Source: Ruegeria sp. AD91A
Lineage (GTDB): Bacteria > Pseudomonadota > Alphaproteobacteria > Rhodobacterales > Rhodobacteraceae
Assembly (NCBI RefSeq): GCF_003443535.1
Contig: NZ_CP031946.1
Location: forward strand, 2,480,001 to 2,544,000
Reading direction: 5' to 3'
Length of the DNA stretch: 64,000 nt
The notes under the pieces were generated by a model. That model saw only the letters and a list, made by a program, of their open reading frames with translations. It was not told where the DNA came from and searched no databases. The translations under genes were made by a program, and so were the position numbers. Positions 1 through 8,339 of this stretch are shown here, piece after piece (position 1 is the first letter of the stretch; every line of letters begins with the position of its first letter).

Positions 1-1
1 G

Positions 2-640
2 GTAACCAAAAAGCTGGACGAAATCGCTGCGGCCACACGGAAAACCGAAGACGCCTTGGCAACATTCTCGAGCAAACGCACCGCGCGCTCTGCCGCAGCG
101 GCGCAGCCTTCCACTCAGGGCGACCAGACCTCGTTGGAACTTGGGACACCTGCGGAAGAGATCACTTCACCACTGAGTACCGAGGTTTTCATCCGCGCAC
201 TGAATTTCCCCGAAACGCAGGACGACACCGAGGGGTTCAATGCACTGCGTGTTGCATTGAAGGACCGCAAGACGGCACAGCTTGTGCAAGCTTCGCAGGA
301 TGTTCTGACGCTGCTCAGCCAGGAAGGCATCTACATGGATGACCTGCGCCCCGACATGGCCCGGCCAGAAATCTGGCGCCAGTTCGCCCAGGGCACACGC
401 GGGCGAGCTGTGGCGGCGCTGGGGGGTGTACGCGACAGATCTTCACTTGCACTGACGGCAGCCCGAATGAAACAGGACCCGATTTTCCGCGACGCCGCTC
501 ACCATTTCCTGCGTCGGTTTGACAAGATGATGGCCGAGTTTGAACCCACGGCAAGCGATGCGGAACTGAGTGAATTGGGTGAAACCCGAACGGCACGCGC
601 ATTCATGTTGCTGGGCCGCGTGGCAGGCACGTTTGATTAA
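2..640 (+). CDS. Conserved hypothetical protein, 5'-truncated by window edge
   Basis: The reading frame is open from base 2, so the gene begins outside the window; the first in-window start candidate (TTG at 56) is probably internal. The visible 212 residues begin with a charged, helix-rich stretch, then an Ala/Ser/Thr/Gln-rich linker, then a helical C-terminal domain of about 150 residues with several Trp and Arg. No signal peptide, membrane segment or catalytic motif is visible. Its TAA overlaps the TAA of the convergent GNAT gene by two bases. I do not recognise the family; function unknown. Confidence 0.75.
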   Translation, partial: VTKKLDEIAAATRKTEDALATFSSKRTARSAAAAQPSTQGDQTSLELGTPAEEITSPLSTEVFIRALNFPETQDDTEGFNALRVALKDRKTAQLVQASQDVLTLLSQEGIYMDDLRPDMARPEIWRQFAQGTRGRAVAALGGVRDRSSLALTAARMKQDPIFRDAAHHFLRRFDKMMAEFEPTASDAELSELGETRTARAFMLLGRVAGTFD

Positions 641-1230
641 TCCGGCCCGACAACCCACGACATTTTGGTCGCACTGCTGAAATTGAACAGATACTTCAGC
701 GGTCCGGTTTTTTCTTGACCCAAAGGCAGAAACCCCTCGCGCTCGTACAAGCTGCGGGCCCGGGGGTTTGTGTCGATGACATCAAGCTGAACCTCTGACA
801 TGTTGTGGTTGCGGGCCTCGCACTTGATGGCATTCAGCAATGCCGTGCCCACTCCTTTGCCGCGCGCCTCGGCAGCGACAAAAATACCATCCATCTGGAA
901 CACGCCCGGTTTCAGCTCGCGCTCCAGCACGCTCAGAACCAAAGCGCGCCAGATAGCCCCGAACCAGCCATAGACCCGCGCCAGGTCGGACATATTGCCC
1001 CCCGCAAAAGAGCCGTCACGTGTCTTGAAACCCGCCAGACCCAGCACCCGGCCCGTTTCATCCCGCGCAACCAGCGCGAAATCCGGGTTCAATGCGATTT
1101 CAAAGAAAGCTAATCCTTTTTCGTCCGGACCCATGACTTTGCCCAGCTTGGCCGAAAATGCCTGCCAGAACAGGGCCGCCGCTTGCGCGCGTTCATGATC
1201 GGCGAACTCTCTGGAAATCGTGACCGTCAC
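637..1230 (-). CDS. GNAT family N-acetyltransferase
   Basis: Predicted cytosolic acetyl-CoA-dependent acyltransferase of 197 residues; substrate unknown. The acetyl-CoA loop (motif A) is RGKGVGTALL at about residues 123-132, followed by the motif-B type stretch NPRARSLYEREGF near 165-177. It starts with GTG, and the start overlaps the moeA stop as GTGA, which makes it the last gene of the molybdenum-cofactor operon. Its presence there may be passenger or regulatory; nothing in the sequence links it to cofactor chemistry. Confidence 0.88.
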   Translation of the reverse strand: MTVTISREFADHERAQAAALFWQAFSAKLGKVMGPDEKGLAFFEIALNPDFALVARDETGRVLGLAGFKTRDGSFAGGNMSDLARVYGWFGAIWRALVLSVLERELKPGVFQMDGIFVAAEARGKGVGTALLNAIKCEARNHNMSEVQLDVIDTNPRARSLYEREGFLPLGQEKTGPLKYLFNFSSATKMSWVVGPD

Positions 1231-3296
1231 AACCCGAAACTTCCATACGGGAGGAAACGGACCATATCGCCCGGTTTGACGTGACGCGCACCGTCCTCGA
1301 TTTCGACCAACCCTTCAGCCCAGCTGAGACCACTGATCCGGCCTGACCCTTCCGAGTGGAAGACTTCGGCCCGCCCATCGCGCATTCTGGCGCGCAGATA
1401 TTCCCGGCGACCCGGTTTTTTACGCTTTTCAAAGGCGGCAGGCACTTCGAAACCCTGCGGTTCAGCCCAGCCTTCGCCGGACATCAACCCCAAAGCCGGG
1501 CGCGCGAAGATCAAAGTACAGACCATGGCCGCAACCGGGTTTCCGGGCAGGCCAAACACCGGCACGCCGGACCACAAACCCAGAGCCAGCGGCCGCCCGG
1601 GCTTCAACGCAATGCGCCAGTGCTGCATCGCCCCGGCCTGACGCAACAAGGCTGAGACGTGGTCCTCGTCGCCTGCTGACGCGCCACCACTGGTCAAAAT
1701 CACATCCGCCTGTTTTGCTGACTGGTCCAATCGATCCCGCAAGGCGTCCCGATCATCCGAAACACGGCCCATATCCACGGGCACGAACCCCATCCGATCG
1801 ATCAATGACAGCAGCAACGGGCGGTTGGCGTCGAAAATCTGACCCGGACCAGCACGCTCTCCGGCTTCGACCAGTTCATCGCCCGTGGACACTACAGCCA
1901 CGCGAAGCGGTTTACGTACGTTGACTTCGGCAATCCCCACGGCAGACAGCAGCGCAAGATCGGCGGGAGTCAGCCTGCGCCCGGCAGGAAGAGCGATATC
2001 GCCTGCGGTCACGTCCTCTCCCGCGCGCCGTGTATTTGCGCCTTTTTTAAGCGGGCCGTGGAAAGCAATGTGGCCGTCTTTGACCGTGACATCCTCTTCC
2101 AGAATAACCGTATCCACCCCGTCAGGCAGCGCCGCACCCGTCAGCACGCGCAATGCCCGGCCTTGAGGCACGTCACCGTCGAACGGAATTCCCGCCGCCG
2201 CACGCCCGTCAATCAATGGCATGATCTGTGGGCCATCGGGGGCGGGGCCAGCAAACCCGAACCCATCCACAGCCGTATTCGGTAACGGCGGGTTCGAGCG
2301 TCGGGCGACCACATCCCCGGCCAGAATGCGCCCGCTCGTGTTGTTCAGCGCAACCGTCTCAACTGACGTGATCGGGTGCAGCCCGTCGCGCAAATAGGCC
2401 AGAGCGTCATCGACCGGTGTCCAGTTGACCCCGGCAGGCAATGCAAAACAATCGTTCCGCAACGGAGGCGGGGCTATGTTCGGCTTGTCCTGAGGCACAC
2501 CCAATATCCAACCTTCCTCTGCCGCTGAGACGTTCAATTGTGCATCCAACTCCTGCTCTGTCAGACGCGACAGAGTCAAGGCAACCTGTTCAACCTGCCA
2601 AGCGTCCTTGATCCGTCCATCCGGTGCCGCGCCAAGGGATAAAGACGGCCAGATTTCCACGAAGGCGACGGGTTTATCCAGCGGCTCGAACGGCCAGACA
2701 GAGACTTGCCCGGCAAACCGGTGGCGAAGCCGGTTCAGAACTGGCAATCCCATCATAACTTGTCCGCCAACCGCGCCTGCCCCTGCCATCTGCCAGCAAG
2801 TGAAGCTGCCTTTTGCCAGAGTCTCAACGACACGGCGGTCCGGGAACGGGTTTGAATAGCCCGTTTTGGTACGCGGCAGACCGTCAATATCTCGGCGCAA
2901 TCCGTTCATCCAGAACGGGCCGAGACCACCAAACCGCAAGTTGATCCGACCCGCCAGATCAAAGCGATTGTTGGCCTTCGGGGAATCCTCGATATGTTGG
3001 TCGAACCAGTCCCACAAAGCCAGCGGATCGTCCGTACCGGTCATCGCGCGGGCGAATCCGCAAGGATATCCAAAAGGAAAATCGAACCCAAGAAGCAGAC
3101 GGCGACCGGCCTTCAGTTCGGCTCGGATCAGAGTATCCAACCATTGCTCTGCAACCAGCCTGTTACGCAGGTATTCGGGGTCAAACACTTTTCCATTACG
3201 TACAATGCAGGCCCAGATCGCATCCTTGCGCGGGGTCGGCCCGGTGTCGTTCCCCCCAGACCAATCCACCATTGCAAAGGTTTGGAACAGGCTCAC
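1227..3296 (-). CDS. moeA: MoeA-type molybdopterin molybdotransferase fused to an extra N-terminal domain
   Basis: Inserts molybdate into adenylylated molybdopterin, the last step of Mo-cofactor assembly. The C-terminal ~400 of 689 residues are a complete MoeA: TSGGASAGDED at about 535-545 is the MoCF substrate-binding motif, LPGNPVA at about 583-589 follows, and a beta-barrel domain IV closes the protein. The first ~285 residues are not MoeA. They carry VDWSGG near residue 10, FDFPFGYP, and VEIWPSL, a layout that reminds me of RNase H-fold DUF429 proteins (inference). MoeA alone is usually ~400 residues. GTG start, overlapping the mobB stop as GTGA. Confidence 0.92.
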   Translation of the reverse strand: MSLFQTFAMVDWSGGNDTGPTPRKDAIWACIVRNGKVFDPEYLRNRLVAEQWLDTLIRAELKAGRRLLLGFDFPFGYPCGFARAMTGTDDPLALWDWFDQHIEDSPKANNRFDLAGRINLRFGGLGPFWMNGLRRDIDGLPRTKTGYSNPFPDRRVVETLAKGSFTCWQMAGAGAVGGQVMMGLPVLNRLRHRFAGQVSVWPFEPLDKPVAFVEIWPSLSLGAAPDGRIKDAWQVEQVALTLSRLTEQELDAQLNVSAAEEGWILGVPQDKPNIAPPPLRNDCFALPAGVNWTPVDDALAYLRDGLHPITSVETVALNNTSGRILAGDVVARRSNPPLPNTAVDGFGFAGPAPDGPQIMPLIDGRAAAGIPFDGDVPQGRALRVLTGAALPDGVDTVILEEDVTVKDGHIAFHGPLKKGANTRRAGEDVTAGDIALPAGRRLTPADLALLSAVGIAEVNVRKPLRVAVVSTGDELVEAGERAGPGQIFDANRPLLLSLIDRMGFVPVDMGRVSDDRDALRDRLDQSAKQADVILTSGGASAGDEDHVSALLRQAGAMQHWRIALKPGRPLALGLWSGVPVFGLPGNPVAAMVCTLIFARPALGLMSGEGWAEPQGFEVPAAFEKRKKPGRREYLRARMRDGRAEVFHSEGSGRISGLSWAEGLVEIEDGARHVKPGDMVRFLPYGSFGL

Positions 3297-3784
3297 AATT
3301 CGACCTCTTTCAGTATGAAATCCGTGACGCCAGCCGTGTCGTTCAGATCAAAAACCGGGCAATCCAGATCCAGCGCGGTGTCACTGGCCACCGCGCGGAT
3401 GGTGCCGTTTTCAGGTGCCATCAGCGCGTTACCCGCCGCGGCGCGATACGCTTCGATCTTGGGGTGGTCCTCGCGCTTGAACCCTTCGACCAGCACCAGA
3501 TCGACCGGCGAGAGCCGCGCCAACAGTTCGGCGAGGGGCGGTTCAGGCGCGCCCCGCAATTCCTGCATCAGAGCAATGCGTTGCCCTGAGGCAAGCAATA
3601 CCTCGCTGGCCCCTGCCACGCGGTGCCGGTGACTGTCCGTGCCCGGTTGATCCACATCGACGCTGTGATGCGCGTGTTTGACCGTAGAGACCGAGAAACC
3701 CCGGCTGGAGATCTCGGCCACCAGCCGTTCCATCAGCCCGGTTTTGCCGGTATTCTTCCAGCCCGTGACGCCATAGATCCTCAT
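3293..3784 (-). CDS. mobB: Molybdopterin-guanine dinucleotide biosynthesis adapter MobB
   Basis: Small P-loop GTP-binding partner of MobA in forming the molybdopterin-guanine dinucleotide used by formate dehydrogenases and other DMSO-reductase-family enzymes. The Walker A motif GWKNTGKT sits at residues 8-15, followed by the family-typical TVKHAHH and, near residue 118, LVEGFKRE. At 163 residues it has the usual MobB length. Both ends overlap neighbours by four bases (mobA stop/ATG upstream, moeA GTG downstream), so translation is probably coupled. Confidence 0.95.
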   Translation of the reverse strand: MRIYGVTGWKNTGKTGLMERLVAEISSRGFSVSTVKHAHHSVDVDQPGTDSHRHRVAGASEVLLASGQRIALMQELRGAPEPPLAELLARLSPVDLVLVEGFKREDHPKIEAYRAAAGNALMAPENGTIRAVASDTALDLDCPVFDLNDTAGVTDFILKEVEL

Positions 3785-4425
3785 GCCTGCTCCAACAAAG
3801 TTCGGGCACGGTCCAGGTCTTCAGGCGTGTTGACGTTGAAGAACGGATCGAACGGGTCGGCGTTGAACAAAGCCTCGCGCCCGTCATGTTTGTCAGTCCA
3901 CATCACCACCTTGCGCAACCCGTCCATCAGCGCCCCCCGCAGATCATCGCGAAGCGCCACGGGCCAGATCCCAAAGGTCGGGTGTCGGTTGACCCGCTTG
4001 CCCCCGCCGGATTTCAGCGCCTCGTCGCCCGTACGCGGCGTGGTGGCCAACACCAGAGGGTGCACCTGCCCTTCCGCAGCCTGTGTCAGTCGCGCCACCA
4101 GGTCGCGCGGGAAGAATGGCGTGTCTGCGGCAACCGTCACGATGCTGTCTGCCCCCTGCCCTGCCGCCCAGTCGAGCCCGGCCAGCACACCGGCCAGAGG
4201 GCCCGCAAATCCGTTGATCGTATCAGGCAGGACGGGCAGGTTCAGGTCGGCGAAACGCTCGGGGTCTCCATTGGCGTTCAACGCCAGGCCACTCACCTGT
4301 GGAGCGATACGTTCGATAACATGGTACAGCAGGCTCTGCCTTCCAATCTGCAGCAGACCTTTGTCGCCACCGCCCATACGTGTGGCCTGCCCGCCTGCGA
4401 GAATTATGCCAAGCGGTTTGGTCAT
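3781..4425 (-). CDS. mobA: Molybdenum cofactor guanylyltransferase MobA
   Basis: Transfers GMP from GTP to molybdopterin to give Mo-MGD. The nucleotidyltransferase signature LAGGQATRMGGGDKG spans residues 9-23, with a DTPFF metal-binding Asp further on. I chose the ATG at 4425 (214 residues) because the family begins just before this motif and because that ATG overlaps the preceding gene's stop as ATGA; the longer open frame upstream (to 4746) is antisense-like and not MobA. Followed directly by mobB. Confidence 0.95.
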   Translation of the reverse strand: MTKPLGIILAGGQATRMGGGDKGLLQIGRQSLLYHVIERIAPQVSGLALNANGDPERFADLNLPVLPDTINGFAGPLAGVLAGLDWAAGQGADSIVTVAADTPFFPRDLVARLTQAAEGQVHPLVLATTPRTGDEALKSGGGKRVNRHPTFGIWPVALRDDLRGALMDGLRKVVMWTDKHDGREALFNADPFDPFFNVNTPEDLDRARTLLEQA

Positions 4426-4958
4426 GATGGGTCTTCGATATCCGGCCATTTTCGAAATTTCTCCAGCGGTGTAAAAATCCAAACCCCATTGCCCGCACCA
4501 AGCAAAATGAAACACAGGCTCAAAGGAAGTCCGGAAAAGTCGGCCAAAACATGGCTGAAGCGAATGGAAGCGAGAAACAGCACCAAAACCGCCATAGGCG
4601 CGAAAAACGACCAGAAATAGCACCGATACCTGCGGAGTGATCGTCGGATTTCGTCGGGTAATACGACTGAGTCCGGCAAACCTTGAAGGAGGATACGTTG
4701 CAATACAGCGCTTTGTTTTTTCACCGCCAATCCCCAAGCTGTCCACCCCATCCGGAATGGGGCAAACAGGTCAAATGTACCGATATAGTCTCTTGCGTCC
4801 CATCCCAATCGATTCAGAGTTTCCTCGTCCAACCGTGCCATCCCGTCTACGATGGTCCGTTTGCTGCGTGCGTAGTTTCGGGCAGCAAGAATGCTCAGCG
4901 GTAAGATACTGACCGTCACAACAATCAAGAAAAAGAGTCTGAGAGTTTCCAAAATCAT
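4422..4958 (-). CDS. Unknown multi-pass membrane protein inside the Mo-cofactor operon
   Basis: 178 residues with three hydrophobic segments: residues ~5-25 (LFFLIVVTVSILPLSILAA), ~117-133 and ~145-163. Between segments 1 and 2 lies a polar region of ~85 residues rich in Arg and Leu. No cofactor or catalytic motif is evident. It sits between fdhD and mobA with 4-base overlaps on both sides, so it is surely co-translated with Mo-cofactor maturation genes, but its job is unknown. It could be an inner-membrane scaffold or simply a passenger. Confidence 0.82.
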   Translation of the reverse strand: MILETLRLFFLIVVTVSILPLSILAARNYARSKRTIVDGMARLDEETLNRLGWDARDYIGTFDLFAPFRMGWTAWGLAVKKQSAVLQRILLQGLPDSVVLPDEIRRSLRRYRCYFWSFFAPMAVLVLFLASIRFSHVLADFSGLPLSLCFILLGAGNGVWIFTPLEKFRKWPDIEDPS

Positions 4959-5836
4959 CCTGCACTTTTGCGGCGGTGTTTCTTGTCCTCGCCTGACACG
5001 GTAGACGGGTCTACGTCGCGCAGCAGACGGTCGTCACCCGAGAGGCAGACAAAGCGCTGCCCGCGCATCCTGCCGATCAGCGTCAGCCCGACTTCGCGCG
5101 CGATCTCGACACCCCATGCGGTGAAGCCTGAGCGGGAGGCCAGAACCGGAATGCCCATCATTGCCGTCTTGATCACCATCTCGGATGTCAGGCGACCGGT
5201 GGTATAGAGAATCTTGTCCTCCGCCGCCTCATTCTCGGACAGCATCCAGCCTGCAATCTTGTCGACAGCGTTATGGCGGCCCACGTCTTCCATATACACC
5301 AGCGGGCGGTTTTCACGGCACAGGACAGTGCCGTGGATTGCCCCGGCCTCGAGATACAGCGACGGGGTGCGGTTGATCTTCGAGGCCAGTTCGTACAGCC
5401 ACGAAGTACGCACCTGAACCTGCGGCAGTTGCACGTCCTCAAGCCCCTCCATCATGTCGCCAAACACCGTACCTACGGCACACCCGCTGGTGCGCGTCTT
5501 TTTCTTCAGCTTATCCTCGTAAGACGTCTGGCGCGCGGTGCGAACGATCACGGTTTCAAGATCGTCATCATATTCCACGCGCGTGATTTCGTCATCCGCC
5601 AGTAGCATCCCCTGATTGCGCAGAAAGCCCAGCGCCAGATATTCGGGGTAATCGCCAATGGTCATCGCTGTCACGATTTCCTGCGCGTTGAGGAATATCG
5701 TCAACGGGCGCTCTTCGACCACCGAAATCTGGTTGATTTCGCCGTTCTGGTCCACACCCTCAACCGCGCGGGTCAGGCGTGTCGCGCCCGGATCAGGGGC
5801 GATAAGATAGTCCGACAGATCGAATTCCGTGGCCAA
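4955..5836 (-). CDS. fdhD: Formate dehydrogenase accessory sulfurtransferase FdhD
   Basis: Passes sulfur from IscS to the Mo-bis-MGD cofactor of formate dehydrogenase. The sulfur-carrying cysteine is in TSGCAVG (Cys119 counted from the chosen start); Cys121/Cys124 form a CxxC in E. coli FdhD, but here the second position is Gly. I prefer the TTG at 5836: AAGGGG lies six bases upstream, the N-terminus then has the family length (about 41 residues before ERPLTIFLN), and it leaves 55 bases to azlC. The ATG at 5911 would overlap azlC and has no good ribosome site. First gene of the six-gene operon. Confidence 0.92.
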   Translation of the reverse strand: MATEFDLSDYLIAPDPGATRLTRAVEGVDQNGEINQISVVEERPLTIFLNAQEIVTAMTIGDYPEYLALGFLRNQGMLLADDEITRVEYDDDLETVIVRTARQTSYEDKLKKKTRTSGCAVGTVFGDMMEGLEDVQLPQVQVRTSWLYELASKINRTPSLYLEAGAIHGTVLCRENRPLVYMEDVGRHNAVDKIAGWMLSENEAAEDKILYTTGRLTSEMVIKTAMMGIPVLASRSGFTAWGVEIAREVGLTLIGRMRGQRFVCLSGDDRLLRDVDPSTVSGEDKKHRRKSAG

Positions 5837-5891
5837 TTGCAACCCCTTCCCAAGACAGTTACTGCTGCACGCATCACCATAGGATTTAGCC

Positions 5892-6608
5892 ATGGCCTCT
5901 GCCACATCCAAGTCATACTTCTGGAAAGGTTTTCGGGACGGGACGCCGTTCGTCTTCGTCGCCGTGCCCTTTGGCCTTCTGTTTGGTGTTTTCGCGACCG
6001 AAGCCGGGCTGACCCTTGTTCAGACGATGGCCTTTACATCGACCGTTTTTGCCGGAGCAGCGCAATTCGCGGCCCTGCAACTGTTGCAGGACAACACCCC
6101 GACCGTGATCATCGTAATCTCGGCGCTGGCCGTGAATCTGCGTATGGCGATGTATTCCGCATCACTGACACCTTACCTGGGTTCCGCGCCCATGTGGCAG
6201 CGTGCCTTTGCGGCATATCTGACCGTGGATCAATCTTATGCCTGCTCCATCGTGCGGTTCGAGAAAGAGCCTGACCTGTCAGTGCCACAACGCATGGCCT
6301 ATTTCGTGGGCTCTGTCACGCCGATCACGCCGCTCTGGATTCTGGGCACCTATCTGGGCGCAGTTCTGGGTGCACAAATACCGGAAAGCTGGGCGCTGGA
6401 TTTTGCCCTGCCTATTACCTTTCTGGCCATGATAGGGCCGATGATGCGGACCTTTGCACATGTGGTCGCAGCACTTGTGGCCATCACGGTTTCGTTGCTG
6501 ACGGTCGCAATCCCGTTCAATCTGGGTCTGTTGATCGCCGGATGCGCTGGAATGATTGCCGGAGCGCAAGCGGAACTGATCCTCGAACGTAGAAAGACGC
6601 AGTCATGA
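5892..6608 (+). CDS. azlC: AzlC family branched-chain amino acid exporter subunit
   Basis: Large subunit of an AzlCD-type two-component branched-chain amino-acid exporter in the inner membrane. 238 residues with about seven hydrophobic segments; the opening FRDGTPFVFVAVPFGLLFGV and the following GLTLVQTMAFTS are family-typical. AGGA lies seven bases before the ATG. Overlaps azlD by ATGA and diverges from fdhD. Confidence 0.93.
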   Translation: MASATSKSYFWKGFRDGTPFVFVAVPFGLLFGVFATEAGLTLVQTMAFTSTVFAGAAQFAALQLLQDNTPTVIIVISALAVNLRMAMYSASLTPYLGSAPMWQRAFAAYLTVDQSYACSIVRFEKEPDLSVPQRMAYFVGSVTPITPLWILGTYLGAVLGAQIPESWALDFALPITFLAMIGPMMRTFAHVVAALVAITVSLLTVAIPFNLGLLIAGCAGMIAGAQAELILERRKTQS

Positions 6609-6937
6609 CGCAGCCGGAGTCCGTCACCATCTGGGCCATTATCATCGGGCTTGCCATCGGCAGTTATGCGCTTCGCTTTGTCTTTATCGGTTTTGTAGGT
6701 GATCGCACGATGCCGCCCTGGCTGCTGCGTCACCTGCGGTATACAGCGGTGGCCATCCTTCCTGCATTGATCGCACCGCTGGTTGTCTGGCCATCGGCCA
6801 CCGAAGGACAGCCCGATCTGCCCCGTATGTCGGCGGCGGCTGTTGCCCTGATAGTGGGAGTGATCAGCAAAAACGTGCTGGCGGCCATCTTTTCCGGGGC
6901 CGCCACGCTCTATGGTCTGCTTTATCTACTGAGTTGA
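6605..6937 (+). CDS. azlD: AzlD domain-containing exporter subunit
   Basis: Small membrane partner of AzlC, 110 residues with about four hydrophobic segments. The family-typical ALRFVFIGF motif is near the N-terminus and PWLLRHLRYTAVAILPAL follows; the pair is needed for export activity in studied systems. The start codon overlaps the azlC stop as ATGA. Its 3' end overlaps the convergent lipoprotein gene by 12 bases. Confidence 0.93.
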   Translation: MTQPESVTIWAIIIGLAIGSYALRFVFIGFVGDRTMPPWLLRHLRYTAVAILPALIAPLVVWPSATEGQPDLPRMSAAAVALIVGVISKNVLAAIFSGAATLYGLLYLLS

Positions 6938-7558
6938 GACAGCGTTCAGCTGGTTGAGACGCGCATTGTTCGCCGCCAACCCTTTTTGCAGATCCGCATC
7001 GTCGTTTTCCCGGTACTCTTCGGTCACGACGCCCGGAATCTTTGCGAACTGTTCCGACAATTTCACCGGATAGAACGTCACATCGATCTGCTCGAATCCC
7101 GGCACCTGCTTCAACAGTTGCGAAGTCGCGTTGGTGCAGAATGCGCCGGCGACCGGACCGGACTGCTTTGCCAGTTGCAAGGCGATTTCAGCCTGTTGCG
7201 GGCTCACCTGTATGGTCTGTATACGGGCATAATGCGTTTCGCGCGCGTGCGAGCTGCGATAGGCCCGCTCGACCGCCGGGGTAATGCCATAGAGCACGTC
7301 ATCCTTCACAGGAACAACATCCGCCCGGAACGAACCGGCAGGGTCAAAGATCACCCGCTCGCTACCCGAGATCATCAGCGACGTATGTGCACCCGATCCG
7401 GTGCGGGTGCTGATCATCGTGTAAAGCGTTAGCGTCGATAGCCCCGGATCACGGTAGGACCGGGATACGACTTCATTCTGATCCGCCTGAGGACGGCTTG
7501 AATTGGCACAGCCTGCCAGCGTCGCTGCCAACAAGCAGGCAATCAAAATCCTGAGCAA
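6926..7558 (-). CDS. Hypothetical lipoprotein
   Basis: 210 residues. From the TTG at 7558 the protein begins with a signal peptide ending in the lipobox LAGC (Cys17), so it should be lipid-anchored in the periplasm or outer membrane. GGGGG stands five bases upstream of this TTG; the longer frame to 7633 adds residues that would bury the signal. The mature part has VIFDPAGSF and ends in a polar helix; no catalytic motif seen. It lies 17 bases after the oxidase subunit IV gene and may share its transcript. Family not recognised. Confidence 0.8.
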   Translation of the reverse strand: MLRILIACLLAATLAGCANSSRPQADQNEVVSRSYRDPGLSTLTLYTMISTRTGSGAHTSLMISGSERVIFDPAGSFRADVVPVKDDVLYGITPAVERAYRSSHARETHYARIQTIQVSPQQAEIALQLAKQSGPVAGAFCTNATSQLLKQVPGFEQIDVTFYPVKLSEQFAKIPGVVTEEYRENDDADLQKGLAANNARLNQLNAVSTQ

Positions 7559-7575
7559 TTTAGCCCCCAATACTA

Positions 7576-7710
7576 TCAGGAGGCGAAAACCGCCAGAAAC
7601 AGGCACAGGAAGGCAATGGCGACTACACACCACGTGGTGGCTTTGATGAAACCATTGAAAGTTTTGGTTTGGACCGTGATGTCCATTTCGCCGTGCTTGT
7701 ATTCAGCCAT
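7576..7710 (-). CDS. aa3-type cytochrome c oxidase subunit IV
   Basis: A 44-residue single-span subunit of the bacterial aa3 oxidase. It starts MAEYKHGEMDI, followed by a short amphipathic segment (FNGFIKATTW) and one transmembrane helix to the C-terminus, matching the small alphaproteobacterial subunit IV. The ATG at 7710 is chosen because family members begin MA(E/D)...HG; the open frame continues upstream to 7764 but with unrelated residues. It is encoded away from the catalytic subunits, as is common. Confidence 0.88.
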   Translation of the reverse strand: MAEYKHGEMDITVQTKTFNGFIKATTWCVVAIAFLCLFLAVFAS

Positions 7711-7799
7711 GAGTCTCAGATTCCCAATTCGCGTGTTTGATCTGTTGGATAATAGAAAATACAACGCCTGTCACCACGTCTTTCACGCGCAAGATGCGC

Positions 7800-8339
7800 T
7801 TACTTGAGAACCGAGCAACCGGGATACCCGAAACCCCACCGCCAGGGCAGGCCGCTACAGGGCCCGCCACCGAATCGCACCGCCCCATACATTGCATCCG
7901 CAGTGATCGCGTGCACGCTGCGAATCTGGTCAGGTGTCATGTCGTACCGGTCGGCATAATCTTCTGCATGGCGGTCTCCGTGCTCTACCACACAGGCGTG
8001 CAAGGCGTCATCCGCAGCCAGACGTGCGTCATAGCTTTCCTCGGTCGTCTCCGCTCCTCCTGCATTGTGATAAGCCCGGTCATGGGTCACGCAGCAGTAC
8101 TCCCATGGCGGGTGCTCTTGATACAGTTCGCCAACTTGCGGAAACTGCTTTGCCACCCAGCGCCAACTGGCTGACAACCCGCCTGAACAGCCGTCAGTTT
8201 CAAACGAGGTCAGTTCGGCGCCCTCGCTTTGTTCGATCAGCGCTCGGTGGCCCGGCATTTCAAATCCTCGCATCAAATCCTGAGCCCATGCCGACAGTGG
8301 CGGCAGAGCCAGAATCAGCGCCAGTTTAAGGGCTTTCAT
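7800..8339 (-). CDS. Secreted phospholipase A2-like protein
   Basis: 179 residues from ATG 8339, with a clear signal peptide (residues 1-20, ending SAWAQ). The mature protein has DGCSGG at 49-54 and CCVTHDRAYHN at 82-92, which match the DGCS and HDxxYxN pattern of the prokaryotic phospholipase A2 fold with its His-Asp dyad (His86, Asp87). About six Cys suggest disulfides. The gene overlaps the end of the GDPD gene by 14 bases, consistent with a joint role in phospholipid breakdown (inference). Longer open frame upstream ignored because it hides the signal peptide. Confidence 0.8.
   Translation of the reverse strand: MKALKLALILALPPLSAWAQDLMRGFEMPGHRALIEQSEGAELTSFETDGCSGGLSASWRWVAKQFPQVGELYQEHPPWEYCCVTHDRAYHNAGGAETTEESYDARLAADDALHACVVEHGDRHAEDYADRYDMTPDQIRSVHAITADAMYGAVRFGGGPCSGLPWRWGFGYPGCSVLK

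Noticed and set aside
5837..5911. Longer FdhD start at 5911 or 5893
   Set aside because: Would overlap the divergent azlC start and lacks a ribosome site; TTG 5836 has AAGGGG at six bases and the family length.
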